DNA from: Alviniconcha marisindica
Lineage: Eukaryota; Mollusca; Gastropoda; Provannidae
Direction of reading: 5' to 3'
Assembly (NCBI GenBank): GCA_018857735.1
Contig: JABMCL010000520.1
Location: 297,501-361,500 of the forward strand
DNA: 64,000 nucleotides
Below are positions 1 through 10,640 of the stretch, one piece after another. Position 1 is the first letter of the stretch; each line of letters begins with the position of its first letter. Both the position numbers and the translations under genes were made by a program. Under the pieces are notes generated by a model. That model was given only the letters and a program-made list of their open reading frames with translations. It made no database searches and was not told where the DNA came from.

Positions 1-1119
1 ACACACACACACACACACACACACACACATTTTTGTACAGTTGCCCAAATGAAGACATGCAAAACGGAATGATTCAAGATTGCAGATTATTTCATTGACG
101 TTGATGATAAAATTAATGTACTTTATGTAGATATCTGTTGAGTGTCAGCTTTTCTGTTGATGTTCTGGTGTGAAGTGGGTCTTGGGTTTTTTGTTTTTTT
201 GTTTTTGTTGTTGTTTTTTGGAGGGGTGAGGGGGAGGGGCGGTGATTTGTTTTTTGTTTTGTTTTTGTTTTTAGTCATGTAAAAAGTGAGTCTATGTCAT
301 GATGAATGTTCGTCCGGCCAGCTGGCCGTTACAAAATCTTCAGCTTTGGCTTATTTTCGGAGGCTGTGGTACAAAAGCGGGATCTTTCCAATGCTGCATG
401 ATCGATCACAGCCTCCGCTGTGTTTTACATTTCTCTCAGCTACTAATTTTGTTGACTTTGATCGAACGTCAAGGTCAGAAGGATGCGGGGTAAAACTGAA
501 AGGCCTAGTATGGTTGTCACGTGCGTGGAAAACGTCACGCATAAAATGTCTTTCGTGGGTCTGGTGTGTGTTTAAGGAAACCGACTGACATATCACCAAC
601 ACGCGGCTGACCGTGATGGAAAACAAAATTCAAGTGTTTTTTTGTTTTTTGTTTTTTTCCAGACTGTTTAGGTCTAGAATGAAGTATCTTTAAAACTTTA
701 CACGGTATATTAAATTCAGCTGTTTTACACCTCATGTCAGTTTCGATAACCTTGGCCCATTTTCAGTGTCACAGAAGTTTCGGGAAACAATAATGAAAGT
801 TCTGGCCTCTGTTCATGAATGTGACTCGACTTAGCATTTTGCCTTCTGGTTTTGTTGTATTTTAAAGCATGTGACGGAGTGTAGTGTATTGTGGCACTGT
901 GGATTGCTTCCTTTCACTTCGTAGATTAGGCAATGTACACATCCGGGAACTGCATGTGGACCGTTGACGTCATCACGAGCCCAAGAACTCGACCAGTGTT
1001 ACTGCTAGCAGGTGTCTGGTTCATTCGGCCCATACCAAGGGTACCACTGAACATCATGTATCTTTCAATGAACATAATTATCATGCCATGTTTGCTGTCT
1101 GTTTTGTCTGCACGTCTGT

Positions 1120-1356
1120 TTGTTTTGTTGGACTTCATGTCGTTGCATCTGTTTTGTTGGACTTAACGTCATTGTATCTGTCTGTTGGACTTAATGTCAT
1201 TGTATTTGTCTGTTGGACCTAACGTCATTGTGTAGTTGTCTGTTGGACTTAACGTCATTGTATCTGTTTTGTTGGACTTAACGTTATTGCACTTGTCTGT
1301 TGGACTCAGTGTCATTGTATCTGTCTGTTTTGTTGGACTTAACGTCATTGTACACG
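1120..1356. repeat. Minisatellite, unit about 29-31 bp, about 8 copies
   Basis: Imperfect tandem copies of a unit built around TTGTTGGACTTAACGTCATT recur about every 30 bases. The copies differ by small substitutions and indels, as expected of an ageing minisatellite. Confidence 0.85.
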
Positions 1357-1689
1357 TTCTGCCAAATTGTGCACTCTGTTTTGTCCTGTCCTGTTTTTAA
1401 AAAAAGCATTTATTTTGGACTTTTTTACCTTGACCAAAGTATATTAGAGCGCATGCGGTTATCGTTAGCTTCTTCTTCTTCTTCTACTTCTACTTCTTCT
1501 GTAGTTTCTTCTTCTTACTTTGTAGTTTTTCTTCTTCTTTTGTAGTTTCTTCTTCTCCTTCTGGGAGTGGGAAGGTATCCAAACTGGTTCAGGTGTCTCT
1601 GTAAAACGCTCCTGCCAGACAACTTGAGAAAGCACTGTTGAGAATGGCCTGAGAGTCAGAGATCAAGCTTCTTATTCAAAAAAACCGCA

Positions 1690-2335
1690 GACCACAAGAT
1701 CCCATAGTGTACACTGATGACTCAGTCACCGAGACCAGTCAAAATGGGGCTTCACTGTCAAGCAAGGTACTGCCACCATCCATGAAGACAGTGCAGCCCA
1801 TACGATCTCAACCTCCACTTTGACAATGGAGATGGAAGCAGTTACCCATGCCCTCCGCTGGATTGCCGTAAGAGGTGACAGTAAGACCACGCATGCCGTC
1901 ATGCTCACCGATTTAATGAGCTTGCCACAAAAGTGAAAGTGGAATGGGAAGTCCAGACAGGAATGTGTCAGTGGTCGACATCCACATTCGAAACGCCTGT
2001 GGGTGTACTGCCCTGGACATGCCGGAGTGATAGGAACTAACCAAGCACACAGACTGGCAAGTGGCTTGCGTCTCAGAAAATCTGAAGTGTTGAGGAGCTT
2101 GAGACATTACCTACGGGCACAAAGCCAAGGACACCACACCATCGATCGCCTGGAGGAGTGAGGTATGGAAAGAGGAAGCGCTAGACAATCTTCCTTGAAA
2201 GGACGAGAGATGGCCATCGTAAATCAGATGAACACTGGAACTGTTTCAAAGGCAGTGTTTTGGAAACTTCTGAGAGAAAGGGATGGAGTGCATATGGGCT
2301 TTTCTGAGCACATAGATACCATCTTGAACTGAACT
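1690..2335 (+). mobile_element. Decayed RNase H and 3' end of a non-LTR retrotransposon
   Basis: Broken frames give RNase H-like pieces: VYTDDSV near 1708, HEDSAAHTIST and LTMEMEAVTHALRWI around 1780-1860, then a tail reading [20 protein letters not shown] near 2098-2158. Frameshifts and stops show it is dead. The end (GCATATGGGCTTT, then CTTGAACTGAACTG near 2325) recurs at 4242-4600 (- strand), 4735-4955 and 7625-7890, so this is a dispersed family represented mainly by its 3' end. I infer a non-LTR element encoding RNase H; the clade is not determined. Confidence 0.8.
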
Positions 2336-3184
2336 GTTCTTCTCCTTCTTCTTTTTCTTCTTCTCATCGCCATTGTCGTTGTCTTCGTCTTCTTCATCCT
2401 CTTCTTTTTCTTGTCTGCACGTGGCGAGCTTTGCCTTCTCGAATGTATACTATCACTGTCAAGCGGGTGTTGGGGAGAAAATGACGTACATAAATCATAT
2501 GGTACAAATATATGATAATTACTTATTATATAGATTAGATATTATGTCACTGGGGAGGGTATTCCGTCCTGGAAGTATTTCAGGGTGGCTGTGGCCACGT
2601 ATGCATGGGAAAGGGCTGGTGGTATTACAGTAAGTGCATTATTATCTTTACATTCCTTCGTGTAAAATAGAAATGCGCAAGGAATGGGCCATTAACTGTG
2701 TTGTTGGAGATGCTGGAATATTCCTGATTGTTTTGTGTACGGTGTGGTGGGGGGTAGGTATGAGGAATGGTGTGTGCCAATGGACCAAACATACGTGAAC
2801 TTCTTGAGCCGTACCTGGCTTGAAAAGGATTAAGCTGTGGTGAAGTTTGGCATTCAGAAAAACTGGAAAAATCTCAGTCATTCGCAATTATTTTTTAAAG
2901 TTGAGTATTATGTCTTTTGTGAGTGTCACAAGTGTTCCGTCTTTATGTTTGTGGTTGACGTTGTTGCTGTTCATTGTTTGTGTTGTTTCTGGTGTGGACG
3001 TACACAGCAAGCATATTTTTGCACAACTACGATGTACACGACTTCATAGGTACTAAAATCTCATCATGGTGGCTGGTCCTAAAGTAGAGTGTGTCTCTTC
3101 TCACGAAACACCAGAACTTGCATGTCACACGCTTTCGAAGATTCTGCTTTTCTTGATCAGAAACACAATCATCCTGCATGATAC

Positions 3185-3867
3185 TCCTCATGTCCTGTGT
3201 TTGTGTCCCTGACAGGAACATTTTCCCTTACCTCGTGTCCTGTGTTTATGACACTGACAAGAATATCTTCCCTTACCTCATGTCCTGTGTTTATGACACT
3301 GACAAGAATATCTTCCCTTACCTCATGTCCTGTGTTGGTTTCTCGACAGGAACATCTTCCCGTACCTCATGTCCTGTGTTTATGACACTAACAGGAACAT
3401 CTTCCTGTACCTCATGTCCTTATGTTTATGACACTGACAAGAAATCTTCCTTCCTATGTTCTGTGTTGGTTTCTGTCCTGTGTTGTGTCCCTGCAGGAAC
3501 ACTTCCTGTACCTCATGTTCTTGTTTTTACCCTGACAAGATTCTTCCATACCTCATGTCCTGTGTTTTGCCCTGACAGGAACATCTTCCCGACAAGTCCT
3601 GTGTTTATGACACTGACAGGAACATCTTCCTGTACCTCATGTCCTGTGTTTATGACACTAACAGGAACATCTTCCTGTACCTCATGTCCTTATGTTCCTG
3701 ACAGGAACATCTTCCTGTGCCTTATGTTCTGTGTTGTGTCCCCTGCACCTCATGTCCTGTGTTTGTGTCCCTGTCAGGAACAGCTTCCTGTACCTCATGT
3801 TCTATGTTTGTTACCCTGACAGGAGCATTTTCCTATACCTCATGTCCTGTGTTTGTGTCCCTGACAG
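3185..3867 (+). repeat. Tandem array of the SLC1 exon A acceptor junction
   Basis: About 13 imperfect copies of a roughly 45-50 bp unit end at the true acceptor of the exon starting at 3868. Each unit carries a form of CTGACAG followed by GAACATCTTCCC, the same bases that end the intron and begin the exon, joined by a spacer containing TACCTCATGTCCTGTGTTT. Many copies retain the acceptor AG. The array therefore looks like serial duplication of the intron-exon boundary. Confidence 0.9.
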
Positions 3868-6800
3868 GAACATCTTCCCGGACAACCTGCTGCAAGCGGC
3901 CTTCCAGCACACGAAGACGGTGTACAAGAACGACGGCTACATCATGCCCGACGGGGACCTGCCCGAGAATGTCAGCAACGCCATCAACGTGACACTGCTG
4001 ACGACCACGCAGACCACGCTGCTGACCACCGTCAATGACACCAACGCCACCTACATCATCGTCAAGGAGAAGGAGATCAGATGGGTCCGAACTTTCCCCA
4101 TGGCCGATGGCATCAATGTTCTGGGTAAGGTTTAGTTCAGTTCAATTAAGTGAGGTTCTGGGTGAGATCCAGTTCAGTTCAGTAAAGCTGAGGTTACGGT
4201 TCATTTCGGCTTAGTAACGTTCTGGGTATGGTTTAATTCAGTTGAGGCCAAGGTGGTGTTAATGCGTGTATAAAAGCCCATATGTGCTCCACCCACTCTC
4301 AGATGTTTCCCCAGCGTTGCCTTTAAAACAGTTCCAGTGCTCGTCTGATTGACGATGGCCCTCTCTCGTCTTTTCAAGGAAGACTGTCGAGCACTACCAC
4401 TTTCCAACCTCTGTGCTTCAGGCGATTAATGGTGTAATGTCCTTGGCTTTGTGCCCGTAAGTAATGTCTCAAGCTCCTCAACACTTCATATCTTCAGAGA
4501 CTCAAGCCACTAGTGATGTTTGCTTTGCTCGTCAGTCTAACTGCTTGGTCATTTCCCTTCACTCCGCCATGTCCGGGTGAGGACTAAAGGATATGTTAGT
4601 TTGTCTAGGGTTGGGGACCGGATCAGACTGGTCATTTTCAGTCAGAGGCGGAGATCAGAATGGGTGTTGTTACTGTTAGTGTCTGTGCCTAAGAGTAGGA
4701 TACTAGAATTTGTCAGGATCTTCATCTTACTTTGCGGCCGTTCTAAAGGCAACACTTGGGAAACTTCGTAGAGACAGAATGAGCGCCTGTGGGCCTTCAC
4801 GAATGCCGAGAATGGGTCATTGTTATTGTTGGGTAATGTCTGTATCTAGTAGAAGGAAATCGGAATGTGTCGGGATCTTCATCTCACACTGTAGCTGTGG
4901 CAAAGGCGCTTCTGGGAGACGGGATGGAGCGCATATGGGCTTTCACGGGTGCTTATTATGGATACTGCCCTAAAGCCTGATCTGAACCGATGGCATGTGT
5001 GCAGGCATCATCACGTTCTGCACGGCGTTCGGCATCTTCATCAGCAACATGGGGGAACGCGGCAAGATCATGATGGACTTCTTCACCTGCCTCAACGAGA
5101 TCATCATGAAGCTCGTCGCTCTCGTCATGTGGTACGTCATTGCCTCTTACGTCACGCTGGCGCGCTCGGGCGTACGCTGTGACTCTTACCAGCGCTTTTA
5201 TAGTTATGTATCTAACCCACTGGTTCGTTTTACTCAAATGAACTTCATATGGATTTAAGAAATGGATTAAAACGTTAATGGTAAATGTTTCATAACAAAA
5301 GGCTTTGCCGGTGAATTTTTTCTTCAAGATCGTGTTGTTGGACGACCCAGCAGTAACTAAGTCGCACACACAAAAAACTGTCAGAAACACAGGACTCCCG
5401 CCATTGCAGGTACTCCCCCATCGGCATCATGTTCCTGATCACGGACAAGATCCTGTCGCTGGACGACCCAGCAATACTGTCAAAAACAAAATATAAAACA
5501 AATGTCAGAAACACAGGACTCCCCTCAAACAAAACTGTCAAAAACAACAAAAATGTCAGAAACACAGGACTCCCAACATTGCAGGTACTCCCCCATCGGC
5601 ATCATGTTCCTGATCACGGGCAAGATCCTGTCGCTGGACGACCCGGCCAAGGTGGGCCAGATGCTGGGCATGTACATGGTGACCGTGCTGACCGGACTCA
5701 TCCTGCACGCTGCCGTCATCCTGCCCCTCATCTACTTCATCATCGTCCGCAAGAACCCGCTGCGCATCTTCATCGGCATCCTGCAAGCCTTCGTCACCGC
5801 CCTGGGTACCGCCTCCAGGTCAGTTGGTTGGGGGGAGGGGGGGGGGGAAGAGAGGGAGGGAAGGGGTTCATAACGAGGGAAGGAGGGAGAGAAAGGGAGA
5901 GGGAGAAACAGTAGCTAGATAGAGAGGAAGGTAGATGGGGAAATAGGGAGAGAGATGGGGAAGGGGAGAACACAAAGAAGAAGAAGAAGGGAGAGAGAGA
6001 GAGAAAGAGTTGAATAACGAGAGAATGAGAGAGTGAGTGTCTAGATAGAGTTGGGGGTAGAGAGAGAGGCAAGACGATGGAGTTGGGGGGGGGGGTGAGG
6101 AAGACTGAAGAATGGTGTAGAAAGAGGGAGAAGCAAGGAAGGAAAAGAGAGGGAGATAAAGAGAGAGGGAGAAAGAGTGAAGACAGACAAGAAGAGGAGA
6201 GAAACGAGGGGGGGGGGGGGCGAAATAATGTGAAGGGCATGGCAGGAGGGGGAAGAAAGAGAGGAAGAGCAGAGAATGAGACAAATGGAAAAGAGGCACG
6301 GGGGGGGGGGGGGGGGAGAGAGGGGGGTGGAAATTAGGTCAAAATGTAGCCACCAGACATTTTGTAGTCTGATAAACTGCACATGATGTGGTATACATCT
6401 TGTATAAAAAGGGAGAACATGTTGTTGATTTAAAGTCGAAAGAGAAATAAATAATAGTCAGTGTCCAGAGGCCAGTGCTGTGTCACTGTTTTGAGAACCG
6501 CCCAGGGGTGGAAGTTGGCGGTCTGTCATCCTGCTGCGATCTAGTTCACTTAACACCTTGTGGTCTGTTTTGCAGCATGGCCCTGTTGACGTTGCACTAT
6601 GTCTCTTCTGGTCGAACGCTGACACTGCATTCTGTCTCTTCCAGCATCAAACGCTGACATTGCACTCTCTTCCAGTTTTGAACGCTGACATTGCACTCTG
6701 TCTCTTCCAGTTTTGAACGCTGACGTTGCACTCTGTCTCTTGCAGTTTGGAACGTTGGACATTGCATTGTGTCTCTTCCAGCTTCGAATGTTGACATTGC

Positions 6801-7974
6801 ATTCTGTATGTTCCAGCTTGGAACGTTGACGTTGTATTCTGTCTACTCCAACTTGTTGACATTGCATTCTGTATCTTTCAGTTTTGAACGTTGACGTTGC
6901 ATTCTGTCTCTTACAGCTGCGAACTGGTCAGCAACAGCTGGTGATCTGTTGTGCATCTGGGTTGTGTTGACGTTGTAGTGTGTCTCTCCCTTGTGTGTCT
7001 CCCTTGACGTTGCATTCTGCCTCTTACAGCTGCGAACGAGTCAGCAACAGCTGGTGATCTGTTGTGCATCTGGGTTGTGTTGTTGTAGTATGTCTCTCCC
7101 TTGTGTGTCTCTCCCTAGTGTGTCTCTCCCTTGTGTGTCTCTCCCTAGTGTGTCTCTCCCTTGTGTGTCTCTCCCTAGTGTGTCTCTCCCTTGTGTGTCT
7201 CTCCCTTGTGAGCTCGCAGCAGCCCAGCAGCGCTGTCAGTGACATTCCATTGCCTTGAGGTATGAACTGAGCCCTCGGCCTGGTCCGGTGCTTCGTGTGT
7301 TACTATCAGAGCTACCAACCTTCCACGCTGTGCTGGCAGTGCGCTCTGTTGCTCTTCCAGCTTCGAGCTAGTGAGTAACGCTTCGGGGTCTGTTTCGCAG
7401 CACGGCAACGTTGCCGGTGACGTTCCGTTGCCTGGAGGAGAACCTCAACATCGACCGGCGTGTGACCCGCTTTGTGCTGCCCATCGGAGCCACCATCAAC
7501 ATGGACGGCACCGCGCTGTATGAGGCCGTGGCCCCGATCTTCATCGCCCAGATGAACGGCATGGAAATGACCTTCGGCAAGATCATCGCCATCAGGTCAG
7601 TGGTGAACTCGTTTCACTCACAGTTTGGAGTAACTGCTCGCGGGCACAAAGCCAAGGCCATCACACACTGATACACCCGGAGGAGAGAGAGAGGTGTGTG
7701 GAATAGGGTGTTGGGGGTGCTCGACGGTCCTCCTTTTATGGAGGAAAAAGGGGCCATCGTCTCTCAGACCAACATTGGAAATGTTTTAAAATAATGAAAA
7801 ACATTGGGACAGGGGAGGGCGTTTCTGAGAGACGGGGTAGAGCACATATGCGTTTCCTGATCGCGTTACTGAATATCGTCTTGAACTGAACTGAAATATT
7901 AGTCAGAAATACTTTTTTTTCTTAGTTGATTAATTCGGGGTGATTCCTTTTCCCTTTCTTCCCCCCCCCCCCCC

Positions 7975-8005
<31 letters not shown>

Positions 8006-9379
8006 CTCCATATAGCTGACCAACTTCAATCATTGAAGATTACTAAAGATTTACTTCACATAAAGTTCGTTAACAAGGTGTAATAATTGCAACCGTTTGT
8101 GTCAGTCTTTGGCCCAGGTTGAGTTCACAAGGTCATGACACACAACTGTTTGACGTCAGCAAAGAGGAATGGTCGATTGTCAGTACCAGTATCGGAGCCA
8201 TGGTCGAGGTGCTGACGTCAGTGTTGCTATGGTTACTGTTGCTATGTTCCAGTCTGACAGCTACCTGTGCCAGTATTGGAGCAGCGGCTATCCCCAGCGC
8301 TGGTCTGGTCACCATGATCATGGTGCTGACGTCAGTGGGACTTCCGGCGGAGGACATCAGTCTCATCGTGTCTGTGGATTGGTTTTTGTGAGTCACGTGC
8401 CTTCTGTTTTAAACTGTCACGTGTTTTATGTTTGATGGGTAGCACACATGCGAATGCATGCACGTGCGCGCACACGCACGCGCACACACACACACACATG
8501 TGCAAAGCGGGGGGGGGGGGGGGGGTATGAACTGCTTATGTGGTTATATTCTAACTACAGTAATATAGCGCCTGCATATTTACAAACAGAATAAATCTTA
8601 TAGCTTTTAATGTCATTTTGTTTTCATCAAACTTTCGACGGCTGGATAAATGTATACACGCAACTACAGTGGCTTGTGTCCAAGTTGTGTACTTAAGTAT
8701 TCAGTATGCTCACATACATTTGACATAACAGCTGTTGCCTGTGACTCAGGGACCGTATCCGGATCGTATTCAGTATGATCACATACATTTGACATGACAG
8801 CTGTTGCATGTGACTCCAGGACCGTATCCGGACCATAATTGTTCAGTATGATTACATACATTTGACATAATAGCAAATAACATACATTTGACATATCAGC
8901 CGCTGCATGTGACTCGGGGACCGTATCCGGACTGTATTCAGTATGATTACATACATTTGACATGACAGCCATTGCATGTGTCTCGGGGACTGTATCCGGA
9001 CCATATTCAGTATGATTACATACATTTGACATGTCAGCCATTGCATGTGACTCGGGGACCGTATCCGGACCGTATTCAGTATGATTACATACATTTGACA
9101 TGACAGCCGTTGCATGTGACTCGGCGACCATATCCGGACACATACATGAAACGTGGTAGCTGTTGTGTGTGACTCAGGGACCGTATCCGGACGGCCATCA
9201 ACGTGCTGGGTGACAGTTACGGGGCGGCGGTGGTGGCCCACCTGTCCTCCAAGGAGCTGGAGGCGGACAAGCATGCCCCCATCGAGGTGCCCGAGGACGG
9301 CCCTGAGGACGACGAGGACGTCATGGAGCTCCGGGAGAACGGCAAGATGGACGCCAAGGCGGACGAGCCCATTGCCTAA
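3868..9379 (+). CDS. Excitatory amino acid transporter, SLC1 family (3' six exons, partial)
   Basis: This encodes the C-terminal ~382 residues of a sodium-coupled glutamate/aspartate transporter of the plasma membrane. Coding exons: A 3868-4124, B 5005-5131, C 5585-5818, D 7401-7595, E 8253-8387, F 9178-9379 (stop TAA 9377-9379); all introns are GT-AG and phases agree. Exon A is the extracellular loop, with NVS, NVT, NDT and NAT glycosylation sequons. Exon D holds the hairpin-1 serine motif (ASSTATLPV, across the C/D junction) and NMDGT of TM7; exon E holds hairpin 2 ([16 protein letters not shown]); E/F gives TM8, [17 protein letters not shown]. The second Arg of DRIRT is the residue that in EAATs pairs with the acidic side chain, where neutral transporters (ASCT) differ, so acidic substrates are inferred. 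The tail is short and acidic ([10 protein letters not shown]). N-terminal exons lie outside the window. Which EAAT paralogue this is cannot be settled here. Confidence 0.93.
4121..4245 (+). repeat. Degenerate copies of the exon A donor junction
   Basis: The exon end and donor GTTCTGG|GTAAGG are followed by two further versions, GTTCTGG|GTGAGA (near 4153) and GTTCTGG|GTATGG (near 4219), each trailed by a TTCAGTT-type sequence. The spacing is irregular, but both copies keep a usable GT. Confidence 0.7.
4242..4600 (-). mobile_element. 3' end of an RNase H non-LTR retrotransposon
   Basis: Read on the minus strand, this gives broken RNase H pieces ([18 protein letters not shown]), then [17 protein letters not shown] and the shared 3' tail with CACATATGGGC. 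It matches the plus-strand copy at 1690-2335 in order and content. Frames are interrupted, so it is inactive. Confidence 0.8.
4735..4955 (+). mobile_element. Two partial copies of the same retroelement 3' tail
   Basis: Two segments (about 4738-4800 and 4892-4950) each repeat the AAAGGC...CTT...GGGAGAC...GCGCATATGGGCTTT tail found at 2240-2320. The second ends about 50 bases before the acceptor of exon B (5005). The intervening 4600-4735 shows nothing further. Confidence 0.65.
5330..5584 (+). repeat. Partial tandem duplication of SLC1 exon C with its acceptor
   Basis: Positions 5402-5474 repeat the acceptor CATTGCAG and the first ~65 bases of exon C (5577-5650) almost unchanged, up to GACGACCCAGCA. 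A shorter piece (GACGACCCAGCA) is also present near 5341. The unit, about 175 bp, is bridged by ATGTCAGAAACACAGGACTC sequences. The copy runs into intron-like sequence with no clear donor and is not a complete exon. Confidence 0.9.
5820..6340 (+). repeat. Polypurine (GA/G) tract in SLC1 intron C-D
   Basis: For about 520 bases directly after the exon C donor, the plus strand is almost entirely purine, mainly GGGAGAGAGA-type sequence with pure G runs near 5830, 6069, 6210 and 6301. The long open frames on both strands here are low-complexity artefacts. Confidence 0.85.
6558..7400 (+). repeat. Arrays of exon D acceptor-like units
   Basis: Three linked arrays precede exon D (7401). Near 6563-6600, TCTGTTTTGCAGCATGGCC followed by GTTGACGTTGCA copies the true junction TCTGTTTCGCAGCACGGC. 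From about 6590 to 6910, about nine 38-bp units each contain TCTCTTCCAG followed by TTTGAACG, a good acceptor-like sequence. At 7080-7205 a (TGTCTCTCCCT)n-type array occurs, followed at 7214-7262 by another decayed exon D start ending GTGACATTCCATTGCC. Confidence 0.8.
7625..7890 (+). mobile_element. RNase H retroelement 3' tail in SLC1 intron D-E
   Basis: The sequence GGGCACAAAGCCAAGG, a run matching the GGACGAGAGAGGGCC region in decayed form, then GAGCACATATGCG and CTTGAACTGAACTGAA repeat the 3' end of the element at 1690-2335. The coding sense is lost. Confidence 0.7.
8178..8240 (+). repeat. Decayed partial copy of SLC1 exon E
   Basis: AGTATCGGAGCCATGGTC and GTGCTGACGTCAGTG resemble two parts of exon E (AGTATTGGAGCAGCG near 8272 and GTGCTGACGTCAGTG at 8322). 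The middle is missing, so this looks like a deleted duplicate just upstream of the true exon at 8253. Confidence 0.7.
8509..8525 (+). repeat. Poly(G) tract, 17 bases
   Basis: An uninterrupted G run follows a (CA)n/(CG)-rich alternating stretch at 8450-8508. No gene overlaps it. Confidence 0.9.
8735..9177 (+). repeat. Tandem array of the SLC1 exon F acceptor junction
   Basis: Six or so ~68-70 bp units each contain GTGACTC(A/G)GGGACCGTATCCGG, the same bases that span the true junction GACTCAG|GGACCGTATCC at 9177/9178, followed by TATTCAGTATGATTACATAC and TTTGACATGACAG. At least the first unit (near 8740) keeps the acceptor AG; most others read GG at that place. Confidence 0.92.
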
Positions 9380-10157
9380 GGAGAGGGGGTGGCAGGGGTG
9401 TCGTTTTCCGACCGTTTGAATGATGGGCCAGTTGATTAGTGAAGGTTGGGGAGGAGGGTCGCTGGCGCCATTGCTTAGTAACAGAAATGAGTTTTTTTAT
9501 GGGGCGGGGCAGTTTGTTTGTGGGCCACTGCTTAGCAAGAGAGTTGGCAGCTTGTGGGCACATTGATTAATAGGTAAGGAATGAGCAGTTTGTTTGGCCC
9601 TTTTGCTGCGTGAGGGAGCAAGCTGTTTCTGAGCCCATCACTTATCCAAGGACTGGGCAATTTGTGGGCCATTGCTTTAGCTGGCGGAGGTGAGAGGTTT
9701 TTTTTGTTTTTTGTTGTTGTTTTTACTGCAGTTTGTTCGTGAGCCTTTGCTTAGCAAGGAGGAAGTGGGCAGTTTGTGGGCATATTGCTTAATTAGAAAG
9801 AGGGCTGTTTGCGATCGCCTTGTTTACTTTGTCAGTGGGCCGTTGTTCAGTAAAGTAGGTTGGCAGTGTGTGGGCCTGTTGCTTAGTGAATGGAGTCTGT
9901 AGTTTGTGAACCCATTGCTTAGTAAGAGAGCGAGCTGTGGGTGGGCCCATTGCTTAGTTAGGGGAGTGTGGAGTGGAGGGGGCAGTTTGTGGGCTATTAC
10001 TTGGGGAACTGGCAGTTTCTGGGCACATCGTTTATGGGCGATTATGGACCCATTGCTTATGAAGGGGACTGGGCAGCTTGCCCATTATGCAGCATAGGCT
10101 ATGGGTAACTTGTGGGCCCCTTGCTTCGTAAGGGGAGTGTAGTTTGTTGGCCCATGA

Positions 10158-10163
10158 AATAAA
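10158..10163 (+). promoter_or_regulatory. Candidate polyadenylation signal AATAAA of the SLC1 gene
   Basis: This is a canonical hexamer about 780 bases after the stop codon, in sequence interrupting the flanking repeats. No transcript evidence is available, and it may instead lie in transposed sequence. Confidence 0.45.
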
Positions 10164-10199
10164 TATTCTGATTCTAATTCATTGCCTATTCTTTGGAGT

Positions 10200-10640
10200 G
10201 GGCAGTTTGCTGGCCCATTACCTGGCGTGGACTGTGGGGAATTTGTGGGCCCATTGCTTAGTAAGGGAAGTGTACACGGCTTAGTAAGGGGTTGGGAAGT
10301 TTGCAGGCCCATTGTCTGGCGTGGACTGTGGGGGAATTTGTGGGCCCATTGCTTACTAAGGGAAGTGTACACGGCTTAGTAAGGGGTTGGGAAGTTTGCA
10401 GGCCCATTACCTGGCGTGGACTGTGGGGAATTTGTGGGCCCATTGCTTAGTAAGGGAAGTGTACACGGCTTAGTAAGGGGTTGGGAAGTTTGCAGGCCCA
10501 TTGTCTGGCATGGACTGTGGGGGAATTTGTGGGCCCATTGCTTAGTAAGGGAAGTGTACACGGCTTAGTAAGGGGTTGGGAAGTTTGCAGGCCCATTGTC
10601 TGGCATGGGTTGTGGGGAATTTGTGGGCCCATTGTTCGTG
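10200..10640 (+). repeat. 95-bp minisatellite, about 4 copies
   Basis: Near-identical units are marked by TGTACACGGCTTAGTAAGG at 10271, 10366, 10460 and 10555 (spacing 94-95). High copy similarity suggests recent amplification of the older surrounding repeat. Confidence 0.95.

Larger units (their letters stand above)
1..3184. other. Intron or upstream sequence of the left-edge SLC1 gene
   Basis: No coding exon was recognised here. The stretch opens with a (CA)n microsatellite at 1-30, then T-rich sequence with T/G runs near 180-275, a short minisatellite at 1120-1356, (TTC)n tracts near 1470-1560 and 2335-2415, and a decayed RNase H retroelement fragment at 1690-2335. The first SLC1 exon visible in the window (3868) encodes the extracellular loop after the first transmembrane helices, so this region is inferred to be an intron; the exons for the N-terminal helices must lie to the left. 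Remaining parts (275-1100, 2420-3180) show nothing I can name. Confidence 0.6.

Noticed and set aside
5794..6382. Pro/Ser/Leu-rich frames on the minus strand
   Set aside because: Low-complexity polypurine tract; no conserved motif.
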